Source: Hormiphora californensis (lineage: Eukaryota > Ctenophora > Tentaculata > Cydippida > Pleurobrachiidae). From it: 64,000 nucleotides of DNA. Under the pieces are notes generated by a model. The model was not told the origin of the DNA and did not search any database. It saw only the letters and a program-made list of their open reading frames with translations. Of this stretch, positions 12,021-23,328 are shown one piece after another (position 1 is the stretch's first letter; each line of letters opens with the position of its first letter). The DNA lies in contig CM035350.1 in assembly GCA_020137815.1 (NCBI GenBank), positions 4,544,418-4,608,417 on the forward strand, written 5' to 3'. A program made the position numbers and the translations under genes.

Positions 12021-12529
12021 GGTGGAGTTGTCCACCTGCCACCACCTCCCTCTTTCGGTTTCCCTCCTCCTCCCCCGGTCAACAGGGTCACCGGATGTCC
12101 CTTTTCCCCCACTCCCCATTTCCCTTGTTCGACTCCAAGGTCCGTGTGGCCGTTGCTAGCGTGGCTGTTATCAATAAATACGGAAAAAATTCATGAACTA
12201 GCAAACTCAAAAAAAATCTCTCTGCTAGCGGCCCCACAAGTTGGATAATCAACCAACCTATTACGTTCCGACACTACGTTCCTAACCCGCCTTCCCCTGG
12301 CTTTAGGTTTCCCGTGAACAGGCACCTTCCTTCCACCTGTTGGACCTCCAGCCCCTTTATCTAACGGACCCCGCCCGTGCCGTTGCTTGCCTGGTGCTGG
12401 TCTGCTGGCCACCCTGGACCTTTCGACGTGGGATCGCCGCTACGGACGGGGGTTTTTGGTTCGAGGTGGATTGTGTTTTTTTTTTTTTTCTTTTTGACCG
12501 GTTGTGGCTGGCTCCCCCTCTCCTGGGCG

Positions 12530-13195
12530 TGGTGGCTGTCCTCTCCGGTCAGTCTGAGCGGGGTGAGCTTTCCTCTCTGAGCGGTGGTGGCTTGTCCTCT
12601 CTGGAACGGGTGGGCTGCCTCTCTGGATTGGTTGTGGCTGTTCTCACGGGAACGGGGTGGCTCATCCTCTCTGTGAGTCGTTGTTGGCTGGCCTGTCTTC
12701 AACCTGGAGCGGCGGTGGCGTTCTCACTGTACCGGGTGCTATTCTTCTCTGGAACGGGGTGGCTGGTCTCGCACTGGAACGTGGGTGGCTTTCCTCTATC
12801 CTCTGGAGCTGTGTTTCTTTCCTCATGCTTGTAACGTTAGTTTCTGTCCTCTATCTTATCGGTTTTATTTCTTGGTTTTACTCACTGGAACGGGGTGGCT
12901 ATCCTCACTGGAACGGGGTGGGCCTGTCCTCCTCTGGAGCGGCGGTGTCTGTCCTCCTCTCCTGGAACGGGTTGGGCTGTCCTCTCTGGAGCGTGTGGCC
13001 CTGTCTTCTCAACTGGAACGGGTGGCTATCCTCTCTTGAGCAGGTGGGGCTGTCCTCACTGGAACGGGGTTTCGGTAGCTCTTCTGGAGCGGGGTGGCTG
13101 GCCTCACTGGAGCGGGGTGGCTATCCTCTCTGGAACGGGGTGGCTGGTCCTCTCTGGAACGCGGAGAATTGTCCTTTCCGGATTGGTGCCCTGTC
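12530..13195. repeat. Degenerate minisatellite with CTGGAACGGGGTGGCT core
   Basis: A loosely conserved unit of about 20-25 bp, CTCTCTGGAACGGGGTGGCT, recurs many times with length changes and substitutions. The array is open in several frames at once (W/S/L/G-rich products), as expected for a short GC-rich tandem repeat, so I do not call a protein. It is preceded by a T run at 12476-12490. Confidence 0.8.
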
Positions 13196-13239
13196 TGGGG
13201 CGGGTGCCCTGGTGGTGGGGGGTTGGTTAGTGGGTTAGT

Positions 13240-16200
13240 TTTGTTATTTGAGCCCATCTTATACCCTTCCTGCTTGCCCCTCGATTTCCCTAGATTTCAG
13301 ACGGTTTTGCATTCTTCTTCAGTTTCCCCGATAAGTTGTCCTTCTTAGGCTCCGTTGCAGATGATGGGCTTCTTCTGGATAATTAGGAGTCCTTTGCTCC
13401 GCACCATGAGCTTTACATAAAACAAATCCCCCTTTTGTACTTTCCCCCCTTACTTTAAAAACCCCTTTGTGCCAATTGTGGGGGTTCGACTTAACCCTTC
13501 AATGTACACTTGATTTGAATCGACCACCTTTAACTACTACCTTTACTCCCGCAGCCCTCCTGGCCCTCAGATCCCACAGGATCCGGGCTTTCGGGGGATT
13601 TCCCCGACTACTCTTTTGCATGGGCATTACGGCCCCATGTGGGGTGGTGCGTGTAGTAGGACCGAGAGAGGCCAGAGAGAGGGATTGTAGAGAGAGTCAG
13701 CAAGCCTCTTCGCTTCTCGCTCTCTAATCTTCATAGCATAGATCAGCCTAGATAGCTAGATATATATCATCTGTCTCCCTAGATAGTCGTTCTACATAAT
13801 CGCACTTGGTGGTTCCTTTATCCTGTTCGTGAGAGACCTTCCTCCCCATCGTTGTCTCATATCGTCTCACAACACTCCAAATTTAAAAGCTTTTTCCCAA
13901 ATATTTTATTAAACTCTCTTGGTGGTGGTATCCAAATTTTACCCTGACTCATCGTTCATTCCCTGCTCTACCCTCCTTTGCTTGCGCCGCCCCTCTTTAC
14001 AAATTTAAAAAAAAAACAAGTTATAGACGTCGTTATTGGTCTCATGCAGCATGCTTAGAATTTAGATATAGGGATTCCAACCTACTCAGTACTCCTTGAC
14101 ATCATATCTATACCCACACACGCAATTCCCAGGTGTGCAACTGTTGTTGTCCTTCCAAAAATGTCCCTCAGAGGATAACTATTATATCTCATACATCCAG
14201 CTACAAGCTGCAGGTGGAACAGGAAGAGCAGTGAATCACTGTCAGTGATCAATGGAAAGGGGTTATGTGTGCATGTTCGCGCCCCTCTTTGTTTCGCAGC
14301 CCGCCCGCTGTGGGGTATGGGCATGACATTATAAGGATGAAGCAACCGTGGTAGATTATGCTTTATAATTCTCTATATTTTAGTTTGACAAATGCAAGAT
14401 CAAAAATATTTTAATTCTCGAATTTATTTTTTCCCTTCCTCTCTCACTCCTACCTTCTACCTGCCTACACCAAAATCTAACTTACTTCCCCCTGCAACTT
14501 TCCAAGGAGTCCTCAGTAATCTGAGCGTGAGCTGTCCTCTCGATGCACTTCTGGGCTCGTTTCTACCGGTTCTCTCCTCCTCTCTCAGTCTCCTCCTCTC
14601 TCTGTGTGGTTCCTAAGCTCTCTTTCTTGTATGTACTGTAGTCCGGGATAAGATCTTCGCGTAGGTGTCCTACCTTCTAGTTGTGGGTGGTTGTGTTGCA
14701 GGACCGGATCCACTCGAAATGTGAATTGGTAGGTTGTTAATCAGGTTGTTTAGCAGACATAAACCCTGGCCCCCTGCCCCTACTCCAACAACCGCCCATA
14801 GTAATATCTCCCTGGCAACCGTTTATCTTCCCGGGTTGGTATTAATTCCACAACCTTCTTTTTTTATCATTTGGGATGGTGACCCCCGAAATTTATAAAA
14901 CTTTCTTTCCGTTGCTTAGTAACCCGTTAGGCCCGGCCCGCCTGTCCCCTTGTGGCCCCTAACCAACATTCACACTTGCTATTCGCCAATAAGCAGTATA
15001 ATATATAAGCATTATATTCTCTATACAGATAACGTTTACGATGATCGAACACGGAAACTTTCCCCATCTCTTTAAAATACAAACCCTTCTTTTTTACCCT
15101 CTAACAATAACAACAACCCTTTCCCTCTCAGAAAGAGACTTCTCGTTGAAGATGAACAGCCGGCCCCAGCAGCCAAGAGCATCTCCGCTTGAAATCCTAG
15201 ACCCCACTTATAAGGAGATCACATCTCGACCTTCAGCTGATGAATGTTGTAGGATTACTGTGATAAGGTTTTGTGGTCCCAGCTCTATCCTCGAAATAAT
15301 CCCATTATGTTGTTTTTTCACTCAATCGCCTAACTGCTAATTTACAACTCTTCGTGTACTGTATAGCCCATGTATATCTAATCACTTATTAACGACCCTT
15401 CTATCTGAACACCGAAACCCCTGTTTGTTCTTATCTATCTCACCAACGACCTACAACTACCCTAAACTCCCCGACGCCTTCTTAACCAGGCGCCTAACCC
15501 CACCCAACCCCATCTCCTCCCTCTCCGTGATCACCTCGAGGATCCATTCGACTTTGGAGTTGACTGTCAAACTGCAAGTGCGACCACAATGTGTTACTAT
15601 GAACGGCGACTGTGCAAGTTGGTTCTGTTTGTTTTATGTTATGCTGTGATGTCAGGACATTGAACAGAAATATAGCCTTACTCCCACTACACTGTTTATA
15701 TTATATATATATTCAGTCCCCCTACACGTTATATCTATATCATATCATCTAGCTGACTGCGGTATTGGAATCCAGCTCCATTTTGTCTGTTACAAATGGA
15801 ATAGGAATAACAGGTAATACTCATAACCTACCGACATGGTCCTATTATTAAAACCCCCTGTATTAGAAAGGAGAATACAGAGGCGGAATTTTCATTATAG
15901 AGTGTTGTGACTATCGGGCTGACCACCTAAACTGCACATCCTTTAAATTGAGATTGTTTCTTCCTGTTTTAATATTGCGGCCCCCCTCATTCCACGTACC
16001 CCACATTCGGTGTTTTGATACATGGTCCCTACTTTCTAACTGCTGTTCATAGACCCATTGTATGATATACCCTTCACCACGGTTTCTCAGCTCTTAATAA
16101 TATTTTAGTTCGATACCAGATTTTTTTTCTGTTCTGCAATTCCCCATTTGTGGTCCTTTTCAAATCCACTTATACTATCGCTTCATCAATGGTGTCCTGC

Positions 16201-16410
16201 ACGTTTTCCAATGCGACCCGGCGCACTTTTTGGTACAAAATCCATTTTCAGTCACACGTACACTAACAGTCCGACGAACTAACCCGTACCTACCCACCCG
16301 CGCTAAAAACGTCTCTCATCGCGTGTCGGGAGAAGTGCACGTCAGCTCAATCATCGATGTCCCGCCGCCTGTCGGCGACTGTCGCCGCTTCTGTTTGGGG
16401 CGCGCACAAC
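13240..16410. other. Long stretch without a supported gene
   Basis: Mostly unstructured sequence with many CCCTT/TCTC pyrimidine runs on the plus strand. One possible first exon: CTCTCAG at about 15131 is followed 20 nt later by an ATG at 15152 opening MNSRPQQPRASPLEILD. No convincing donor or downstream exon follows, so it is not called as a gene. No RNA gene was recognised. Confidence 0.4.
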
Positions 16411-16415
16411 GATGG

Positions 16416-16680
16416 AGCAAGGATCCCCACTATTTGATGTGGTGCGCTCTGGGAGTGGTGTCTTTTGGAGGTGGTACGCTCTTGGATGGGGTGCGCTCTT
16501 GAACTTTATTATGGTTCCTTATTGGTTTTCTTGACAAAAAAGTGAAGAGTTTTCGAAAATCGCTTGAAAATATTTGTTGTTTGTCTTTTCTTTTTTTCTG
16601 GGTGTTTGGATCTTGAAAAGCGCTGCGTTATCCCGCTGCACTGCTCATGTGCGGCCCCCTGTCCTTTTATTAAGAAATTC
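16416..16680. repeat. Truncated copy of the element at 51.0-51.4 kb, plus a GATAA-type motif
   Basis: About 16430-16535 (GTGGTGCGCTCT ... GAACTTTATTATGGTTCC) matches the right arm of the palindromic element ending at 51357. Just beyond it, at about 16610-16640, lies an inverted copy of the GATAAGGCAGCGCTTTTCAA-type motif. Together they suggest layered insertions upstream of the CR1/L2 element. Confidence 0.6.
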
Positions 16681-16702
16681 GACTTTAAGACAGTATGTTT
16701 TT

Positions 16703-19700
16703 ATGACTTTCATTTCACTCAGTTCAATCACTCTTTCTCATCAATGGAATGTATTGAATTATTGCTGACTCATTCAAACTGCATGCCGCTTCGATTACTT
16801 GGTGGTATCGCTCCCCATCCCAATCCCTTCTGTTTTCTTGGAGGAGTTCGAGACACTATCTACTTCATGGTCGGGCGGAAATGTCGGGAGAGGTCGTCAA
16901 ACTTGGGGTTGATTTCAACATCCATTTACGAACATACATGAAGTTTTGTGTTGCTTGCCAAATCCTTCTGTGACATCCTGATGTCACTCTTTCCTTCAAC
17001 ACGCATCGGTTGAACACACCGCCACTCATGTCTCCTGTGGAATACAACTCGAGCCTAGTTCTCACTGCGACGAAATCTCCCCCTGATGCCTTCCAATATT
17101 AAATCTTGCTGTAGGATACTCCGCAAGCCGCCTGATCCACGCACTGGTTGCGTTTAAAAAAATAAATTTAAAACCTTCTCCAATCGGCGGGGCTCCATTA
17201 GCGGAAGGACTTCATCTTCATTCAACGGACGGGATAAGTCAAAATTTGGATGTGGATGACACCCTTCGATGCACACCATCTACTGAACCTCCTCCGCCAC
17301 GCCTGCGACACATAAGAATTCCCTAGTGAACTGGTTGAGATCATTCCTGTATTATGACCTCTGTCCGATTTTTGGACGAACTTTGCCCGATTTAGAATTA
17401 AGGTTTTCCAGAAAATCTAGCCCTCCCTGGTTTTATAAGTGACATGTCAGGCGGCAAACGGCACGCAAGGAAAAGACCGAGCTTTGATTCAATGCTTACC
17501 GGGAATGATATATGTGTCCCTCGCATATACTGGTTGAATCTCTGAGGAATCTCAGACGGGAGGGACCGAAAAGAGGGCCATCACGGTTCATCATCACTTC
17601 AACCAGAGAACGACTACTATCGGAGGAACTGGAAGAGGCTGGAATGACCAATCGGTAATATATCGAATTACTAATGGAATTACTTGGCAAGGAGAAGAAT
17701 CCGAGCACACTACCGGAACATGATGACCAGTTGATCTCTGTCAAAAATTCATTCAGTATTTCAAGGAAAAAGTGGACAAAATCTATTTGGACATCAAGAA
17801 ACTACGGACAGAAGACGTCACCAGAGGACCCGAAACTCCCAGCCCACCACAACTCGATTCCTTTCGTGCATTATCTAGTGAGGAGCTAGTTAAAATTGTT
17901 CGATCAATGAACTAACAAACAATGTGACCTTGACCCTCTACACCATCAAAACTGGTCGGAGAATGCATCCACGAACTGATGCCGATAATATTGGCTATTG
18001 TCAACGGTAGCCTTACTAGTGGAGTGTTTCCCTCTACATTGAAAAAGGCCATGATACGACCGGTTTACAAAGGGAAAGGACTCGACTCGAACAGCATGTC
18101 AAGTTATCGACCGATTTCTAATCTGAGTTTTATCTCAAAGATTATTGAAAAGTGCGTTGCTCTACAGATTACAGAACATCTGGAAAGCCATGGACTTCTT
18201 GCCTCAGTTCAATCGGCATACAGACAGAAGCACTCCTGTGAAACAGCAACACTACGTATATTCAATGATCTGCTAGTTCTCACTGATAAACGGAATAAGG
18301 CCGTTCTTCTCCTCTTGGATCTATCCGCTGCTTTCGACACAGTCCCTCACAACATTCTCATTAGCCGATTGGACAAGATGTATGGAATCAAAGGGGTGGC
18401 TCTCGAGTGGTTCCAGTCATATCTGAAAGACCGGGTAGCAGTTGTCAAAATTGGCAAAAGTCAATCACTTCCTGTTAACATCGAAATAGGTGTACCGCAG
18501 GGATCCATCCTCGGTCCGTTACTTTTTATTCTGTTCACTAAGGACTTGGAAGCTATAGCGGCACGACACAAAACCAAGATTCACCTCTACGCTGACGATT
18601 CTCAGCTATATGTCAGCTTCACAAACGATGCCTGGAACGAATGTGAGTCTCAACTCAAAAAATGTTTCTTGGAAATTAAAGCATGGATGGCATCCAGTTA
18701 CCTGAAACTAAACCCGGCAAAAACTGAGTTGATGTTCATTTCCTCTCGAACTGATAATAGTCCAAACCCACTGGATTATTCAGATCCTCTAACATTGTGT
18801 GATGAGGAAGGACCCCTCTCGGCGACCATCTTTCCCTCCCAGACTGCCAAGAATCTGGGTGTTGTCTTTGATGAAAAACTTACCATGAAAGAACATGTTT
18901 CAAAAGTTGTGAAGGAATGTAACTATAACCTTGTCAACCTCCGTAGAATTGGAAACAAGCTACAGAGAAGACACAAGGTTCAGCTGGTCCATTCGCTCAT
19001 CCACTCTCGTCTGGACTACTGTAACGGCTTACTAATTGGTGCCGATAAATGTGACATTGCCAGATTGCAAAAAGTGCAGAACGCAGCGACTCGCTTTGTG
19101 TTTGGAAGGTGGCAGTGGAGGGGAGTTACAGACCTCAGGCGGCAATTACACTTTCTTCCAGTTGATGCTAGAATTGAATTTAAAATCTGTCTCATGGTTT
19201 TCAAGTGTCTAAACAATCAAGCACCACAATATCTTCAAAATCTAATAAACAAACGTCAGAGGAAAGGAAAATCACTACGTCACGACGGTGATCTGACCCT
19301 TTTGGAAAGGGATTTTTCAACCAAGTACAAAACCACACAGCGTGCATTTCAAGTTTCAGGCCCGAGGATCTGGAATCAACTTCCCATTGACATTCGCAAC
19401 TGTTCAGACGAGGAAACTTTCAAATCCAGACTCAAAACCCACCTGTTTGAAAAGTCGTATGGTGATTGGGATGGACTGTCCCATTAATTTATGTGTACAT
19501 CTATACGTCCGCTGCATGCACTGAGCTTCAGAATTATGGAGCAGTGATTCGCTCCACTCTTTTATTTCGTGATTAATCTCTTTTCTATGTAACTTATTAC
19601 ATTGATTTAACATATATTTTCATACATATAATTATTTCTTACTTAATCAAAAACATTAATTTATTATCTAATTATTATCATCATATCTGGGCTATTAATA

Positions 19701-19862
19701 TCACTCATATCATCTTTCTTTTCCACGTTGGGTTCACCGCTTTAGAAGGCTGGTAGGAGTGCTCTGGCGCTCATCGAGTAACTTAGTATGACGTTTATCA
19801 CTCTTACTATTATTAGTCAAAAAGCGGGATGTTAAATGTACATTTTGATTGATTGATTGATT
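16703..19862 (+). mobile_element. CR1/L2-like non-LTR retrotransposon insertion with a 22-bp target-site duplication
   Basis: A 22-bp direct repeat (GACTTTAAGACAGTATG plus five T) lies at 16681-16702 and again at 19863-19884, exactly bracketing this segment. The 3' end is a (TTGA)n run at about 19846-19862, as in CR1/L2 elements. The reverse transcriptase lies at 17979-19487, and a degraded upstream part of the same ORF is visible at about 17750-17978. An endonuclease domain was not recognised. The position is directly upstream of the SMIM13-like gene, so the insertion separates that gene cluster from whatever lay 5' of it. Confidence 0.8.
17979..19487 (+). CDS. Reverse transcriptase of a CR1/L2-like non-LTR element
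   Basis: A 502-residue open frame. RT motifs in order: VYKGKG and SSYRPISNLSF, LLDLSAAFDTVPH (first catalytic Asp block), GVPQGSILGPLLF, YADDSQLY (catalytic Asp pair), SSYLKLNPAKTELMF, then a thumb/C-terminal part ending WNQLPIDIRNC ... FKSRLKTHLF, the usual end of L2/CR1 ORF2. The frame opens at a Met already inside the RT. In another frame upstream (about 17830-17978) a SSEELVKIVRSMN-like segment belongs to the same protein, so there is at least one frameshift or stop and the element is probably inactive. It would copy element RNA into DNA at a nicked target. Confidence 0.85.
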   Translation: MPIILAIVNGSLTSGVFPSTLKKAMIRPVYKGKGLDSNSMSSYRPISNLSFISKIIEKCVALQITEHLESHGLLASVQSAYRQKHSCETATLRIFNDLLVLTDKRNKAVLLLLDLSAAFDTVPHNILISRLDKMYGIKGVALEWFQSYLKDRVAVVKIGKSQSLPVNIEIGVPQGSILGPLLFILFTKDLEAIAARHKTKIHLYADDSQLYVSFTNDAWNECESQLKKCFLEIKAWMASSYLKLNPAKTELMFISSRTDNSPNPLDYSDPLTLCDEEGPLSATIFPSQTAKNLGVVFDEKLTMKEHVSKVVKECNYNLVNLRRIGNKLQRRHKVQLVHSLIHSRLDYCNGLLIGADKCDIARLQKVQNAATRFVFGRWQWRGVTDLRRQLHFLPVDARIEFKICLMVFKCLNNQAPQYLQNLINKRQRKGKSLRHDGDLTLLERDFSTKYKTTQRAFQVSGPRIWNQLPIDIRNCSDEETFKSRLKTHLFEKSYGDWDGLSH

Positions 19863-19964
19863 GACTTTAAGACAGTATGTTTTTTAGACAGTCCGTTCGT
19901 TTCTGGTTTCGGTCCTCCTCTTCTTTCTCTGCCTCTCTACTTTAGAAACGTGGAGCGGAATGAT

Positions 19965-20281
19965 ATGGACCTTCAGACGATAGCAACATCTGTAGCATCA
20001 GTAATAGGGTCACTTGCTATCGTAGCACTCTTTATCGGTGCAGGTAAGAGTTGGATCTGTGTCAAAATTCATTGCGTGCTGCTCTTCATACAACACGGAC
20101 TTGTCATTCAAATATCAATACAACATGAAATTATCTTTCAGCATGGTATATTCTTTGGCGATTGCTTCTATCAAAAATGCCAGTCTTCAGAGCTATCTTC
20201 GGCCTCGACAAAGAGGAAAAACGCCCCGGATCCGCCAACTCCAGCTCTTCGCGAAAAGCAAAAACTCGTAAAGCGGACTGA
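19965..20281 (+). CDS. SMIM13: Small single-pass membrane protein, SMIM13-like (2 exons)
   Basis: Exons 19965-20043 and 20142-20281 join in phase (GCA G|CA TGG) to give 72 residues. A hydrophobic segment, SVASVIGSLAIVALFIGA, is followed by AWYILWRLLLSKMPVFRAIF, then a charged Ser/Lys/Arg-rich tail. The W-Y-x-x-W-x-L-x-LSK-x-x-x-F-R pattern after the membrane helix matches my memory of vertebrate SMIM13, whose role is unknown. An alternative acceptor at 20190 would give a different tail ending near 20297, but it lacks a good pyrimidine tract and loses the SMIM13 match. A short out-of-frame ATG at 19960 precedes the chosen start. It is the first member of the candidate operon. Confidence 0.7.
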
Positions 20282-20463
20282 CAATAACAAATTGTGACTG
20301 TGTGTAAAAACGATATTTATCGAACTTGTTCTTTTTAATCCCGTTGATTTCAGATTTATATTCCGTTGTTCTCTATTGAGGCTGTTTTTTATTATCCAAT
20401 TCTCTAAAACTCTCCGGTTCGGACCGTGAATGTAACTTCTCCAGACTAAACATTTAGCGCTTC

Positions 20464-22919
20464 ATGTATTCTGTTGGTCGTAGAAACGAGAGACGATATG
20501 ATACAAGCAGGCCAGAGCTACACGAGGTTAGAATGAACTAACTTACTAATAATTAAGGGTACGCTAACCAAAAATTTTTTTCGAGTGCAGGGAAATCTCT
20601 CACCGTAGGGTTGTAGGCCATGCCAAGGAGACCTCAAATATGCAATTTGAGCTCTCAAGTCGAATTCATATTTTTGCTACAGCTGCTTGAAAAATGAACT
20701 GAAAATAAGTTTTTGGCATCTCAAAAAAATTTTTTCAAAGATAGGAGCATGAATATTTGGGGATTTGAAGAGGACATGAAGGTGAATAACCACAAAATTT
20801 TTTTTTGCAATCCGAGCTGATTTCCGGTCCTGAGATGGATTTCTTTTTTTCCACTTTAACGCCCTATTTGGCAAAGTTCCGAAAACATGTGAAAGCTGTA
20901 AATTGGTGAAAAGTTGCGTCTAACGATTATCTAAGTGGCCATAAATTTTGGGCGTGTCCTTATTTGAGATAAGCTGTACAGAATTTTTTTTGTGAAAGCC
21001 GTCATTTCAGAAATAAATAAATTCCCTGTATCTCAAAAACAGCTGATCGTAGAGACCTGAGACTATGCTTAAACGATTCAGAAGGTCCGATTTTGGGGGG
21101 GTCTTCTGAGAGACATTTTGCTCCTACTTCAACCGTTTTTGCTGTAATTGCGAAAAACAAATTCTATGAAAAGGGCAAAAGCTAAACTCCAATATCCTGT
21201 AATTAGGGAATTTTAGCTAAGAAAGGACCGAAACTATGGAAAAATGTTTAACAAGCTAATTCCTTCACTATTTGGTCCATATGGGTCCCTATAATCATCA
21301 AAAACAAAATCACAAAAAATCCACGATGGCGAAGATGGGTTATTGTTTTTCGCAATTACAGCAAAAACGGTTGAAGTAGGAGCAAAATGTCTCTCAGAAG
21401 ACCCCCCCCAAAATCGGACCTTCTGAATCGTTTAAGCATAGTCTCAGGTCTCTACGATCAGCCGTTTTTGAGATACAGGGAATTTATTTATTTCTGAAAT
21501 GACGGCTTTCACAAAAAAAACTCCGTACAGCTTATCTCAAATAAGGACACGCCCAAAATTTATGGCCACTTAGATAATCGTTAGACGCAACTTTTCACCA
21601 ATTTACAGCTTTCACATGTTTTCGGAACTTTGCCAAATAGGGCGTTAAAGTGGAAAAAAAGAAATCCATCTCAGGACCGGAAATCAGCTCGGATTGCAAA
21701 AAAATTTTTTGTGGTTATTCACCTTCATGTCCTCTTCAAATCCCCAAATTTTCATGCTCCTATCTTTGAAAAAAAAATTTTGAGATGCCAAAAACTTATT
21801 TTCAGGACATTTTTTAAACAGCTGTAGCAAAAATATGAATTCGACTTAAGGGCTAAAATTGCATATTTGAGATCTCCTTGGTATGGCCTACAACCCTACG
21901 GTGAGAGATTTCCCTGCACTCGAAAAAAATTTTTGGTTAGCGTACCCTTAAAGCTGTATAAAGTGCTGTAAGTGGAAATAATACTCAAATTGTACTACCC
22001 TTTATTAGGAAGTGAGGTTGTTTAAGAATGCCAGGGAACGAGAGAAGTACGACAATATGGCGGATCTATTTGCCCTGATCCAGACTCTCCAGTGTTTGGA
22101 GAAAGCGTACATTAAGGATGCTGTGTCAGCACGTGATTACACAGATTCGTGTGCTAAACTCCTTGCACAAATCAATGTACGTTAATGCGATAGTTTAGTT
22201 AGTCTCCTTATTGTCAGTCGATGTACGTTGTGCCAGGAACATACAAACATAATTATATGGCAATTGAAACCTAAATCATCCTCCTCCCAGGCTGCGTTCA
22301 ATTTGGTAAAATCTTCAACATATCGAGACATTCCTACCTTCATGCGAGAATACTATTTGGACTGTCCTGCTGCTTTACAAAGAATTGAAGAAGGAAAACC
22401 CATTACGGTACAGGACAATCAAGGTAACACAGGTCACAGTGATAGTTGTTGTAGTTTCATTGTAAATATTTTAGTCTTTGTCTGGATCAGAATGTGTCGA
22501 CTAAGTTCCAATGTTGACCAACATTTCTCTCAGGAAACATCAGTAAGAGTGTGGCTGATGTTATTTCTCTTTACATTACCCTCTGTGATAAGCTGCAGAT
22601 GGATATGAGGGCTAAAGATGAACTATACACAGATTTGAAATGTCTCACAGATGTTCTTGATAGAATGAGCAGTCTACCACCCGATTTTGAGGGGAAAATG
22701 AAGGTCTACTTTTGGTAAGCTTCCACAATTGAAAAATCAGAAAATCTGGGTTGTAATTCCACACTTTTTGAACTTTAAATCCTAACCTTCGGTTCCAATG
22801 TCAGGGTCAAGGAACTGGACAAGTTATCTGCAGCTGAAACTCTCAGTGACGATCAAGTGAGACAGATGGTATTTGACTTGGAATCAAGTAGAGAGGCATT
22901 TGTTCGCACTTTGGGATAA
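20464..22919 (+). CDS. VPS28: VPS28, ESCRT-I subunit (5 exons)
   Basis: Exons 20464-20526, 22009-22176, 22291-22423, 22534-22714 and 22805-22919 all join in phase and give 219 residues, against about 221 in human VPS28. Conserved blocks: [23 protein letters not shown] (core domain), [51 protein letters not shown] and [19 protein letters not shown] (C-terminal four-helix domain that contacts ESCRT-II). VPS28 works with TSG101 and VPS37 in sorting ubiquitinated cargo into multivesicular bodies. Intron 1 is unusually long because it holds a 1.4-kb palindromic element. The first exon was placed by its match to the NKPELYE region of the human protein and by its splice phase. Confidence 0.95.
20556..21948. 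mobile_element. Long palindromic foldback element flanked by TA (VPS28 intron 1)
   Basis: About 1.39 kb made of two near-identical inverted arms of roughly 600 bp. It starts AGGGTACGCTAACC, ends GGTTAGCGTACCCT and is flanked by TA on both sides. Open frames at 20677-20874 (minus) and 21630-21827 (plus) are the same sequence read from each arm. No transposase is present. The central parts (AGAAGACCCCCC... AAATCGGACCTTCTGAATCG and GCAAAAACGGTTG) are shared with the element at 48258-49562. Confidence 0.85.
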
Positions 22920-23328
22920 ACTGACAGATCTCTTATTGTTTAGGGTTGGGAGTGTGTCATAGGGGGACTATTTACCATAATTAGTTGTTTTCAGGGATTA
23001 GTAAACCTTGTACATTGAACAAGATAAATTCGAGTGTGTCGTATATCTTTTGTCCTTTCCATATTTTCTACTGATAATTAGAGATAGAGCGATTGTTATG
23101 AAAAACAATAGTATTCTTTTTTCACACTGATGGCAGAGCGTGTTGCGTTTGTTAGACGGGAATATCTACGCTGCTGCCACTGATTAGTAGATTGATATTA
23201 CCAACCTAGAGTTTGTGTGCATTGCATTTTTGTAAATATTTATGTTTCTGATTTTACCCATTTCAAACTGATCCCATTTATATCTCTCCATTATAATTAA
23301 CACTCTCTCTCTCCCTCCCTCTCCCCAG

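Noticed and set aside
12340-13257. Open frames of 110-190 residues rich in Trp, Gly, Leu and Ser
   Set aside because: They overlap in three frames and both strands over a degenerate minisatellite. No domain and no consistent frame.
20191-20297. Alternative last exon for the SMIM13-like gene (tail ending VKRTDNNKL)
   Set aside because: In phase, but its acceptor lacks a pyrimidine tract, and the exon from 20142 gives the family-matching WYILWRLLLSK segment.
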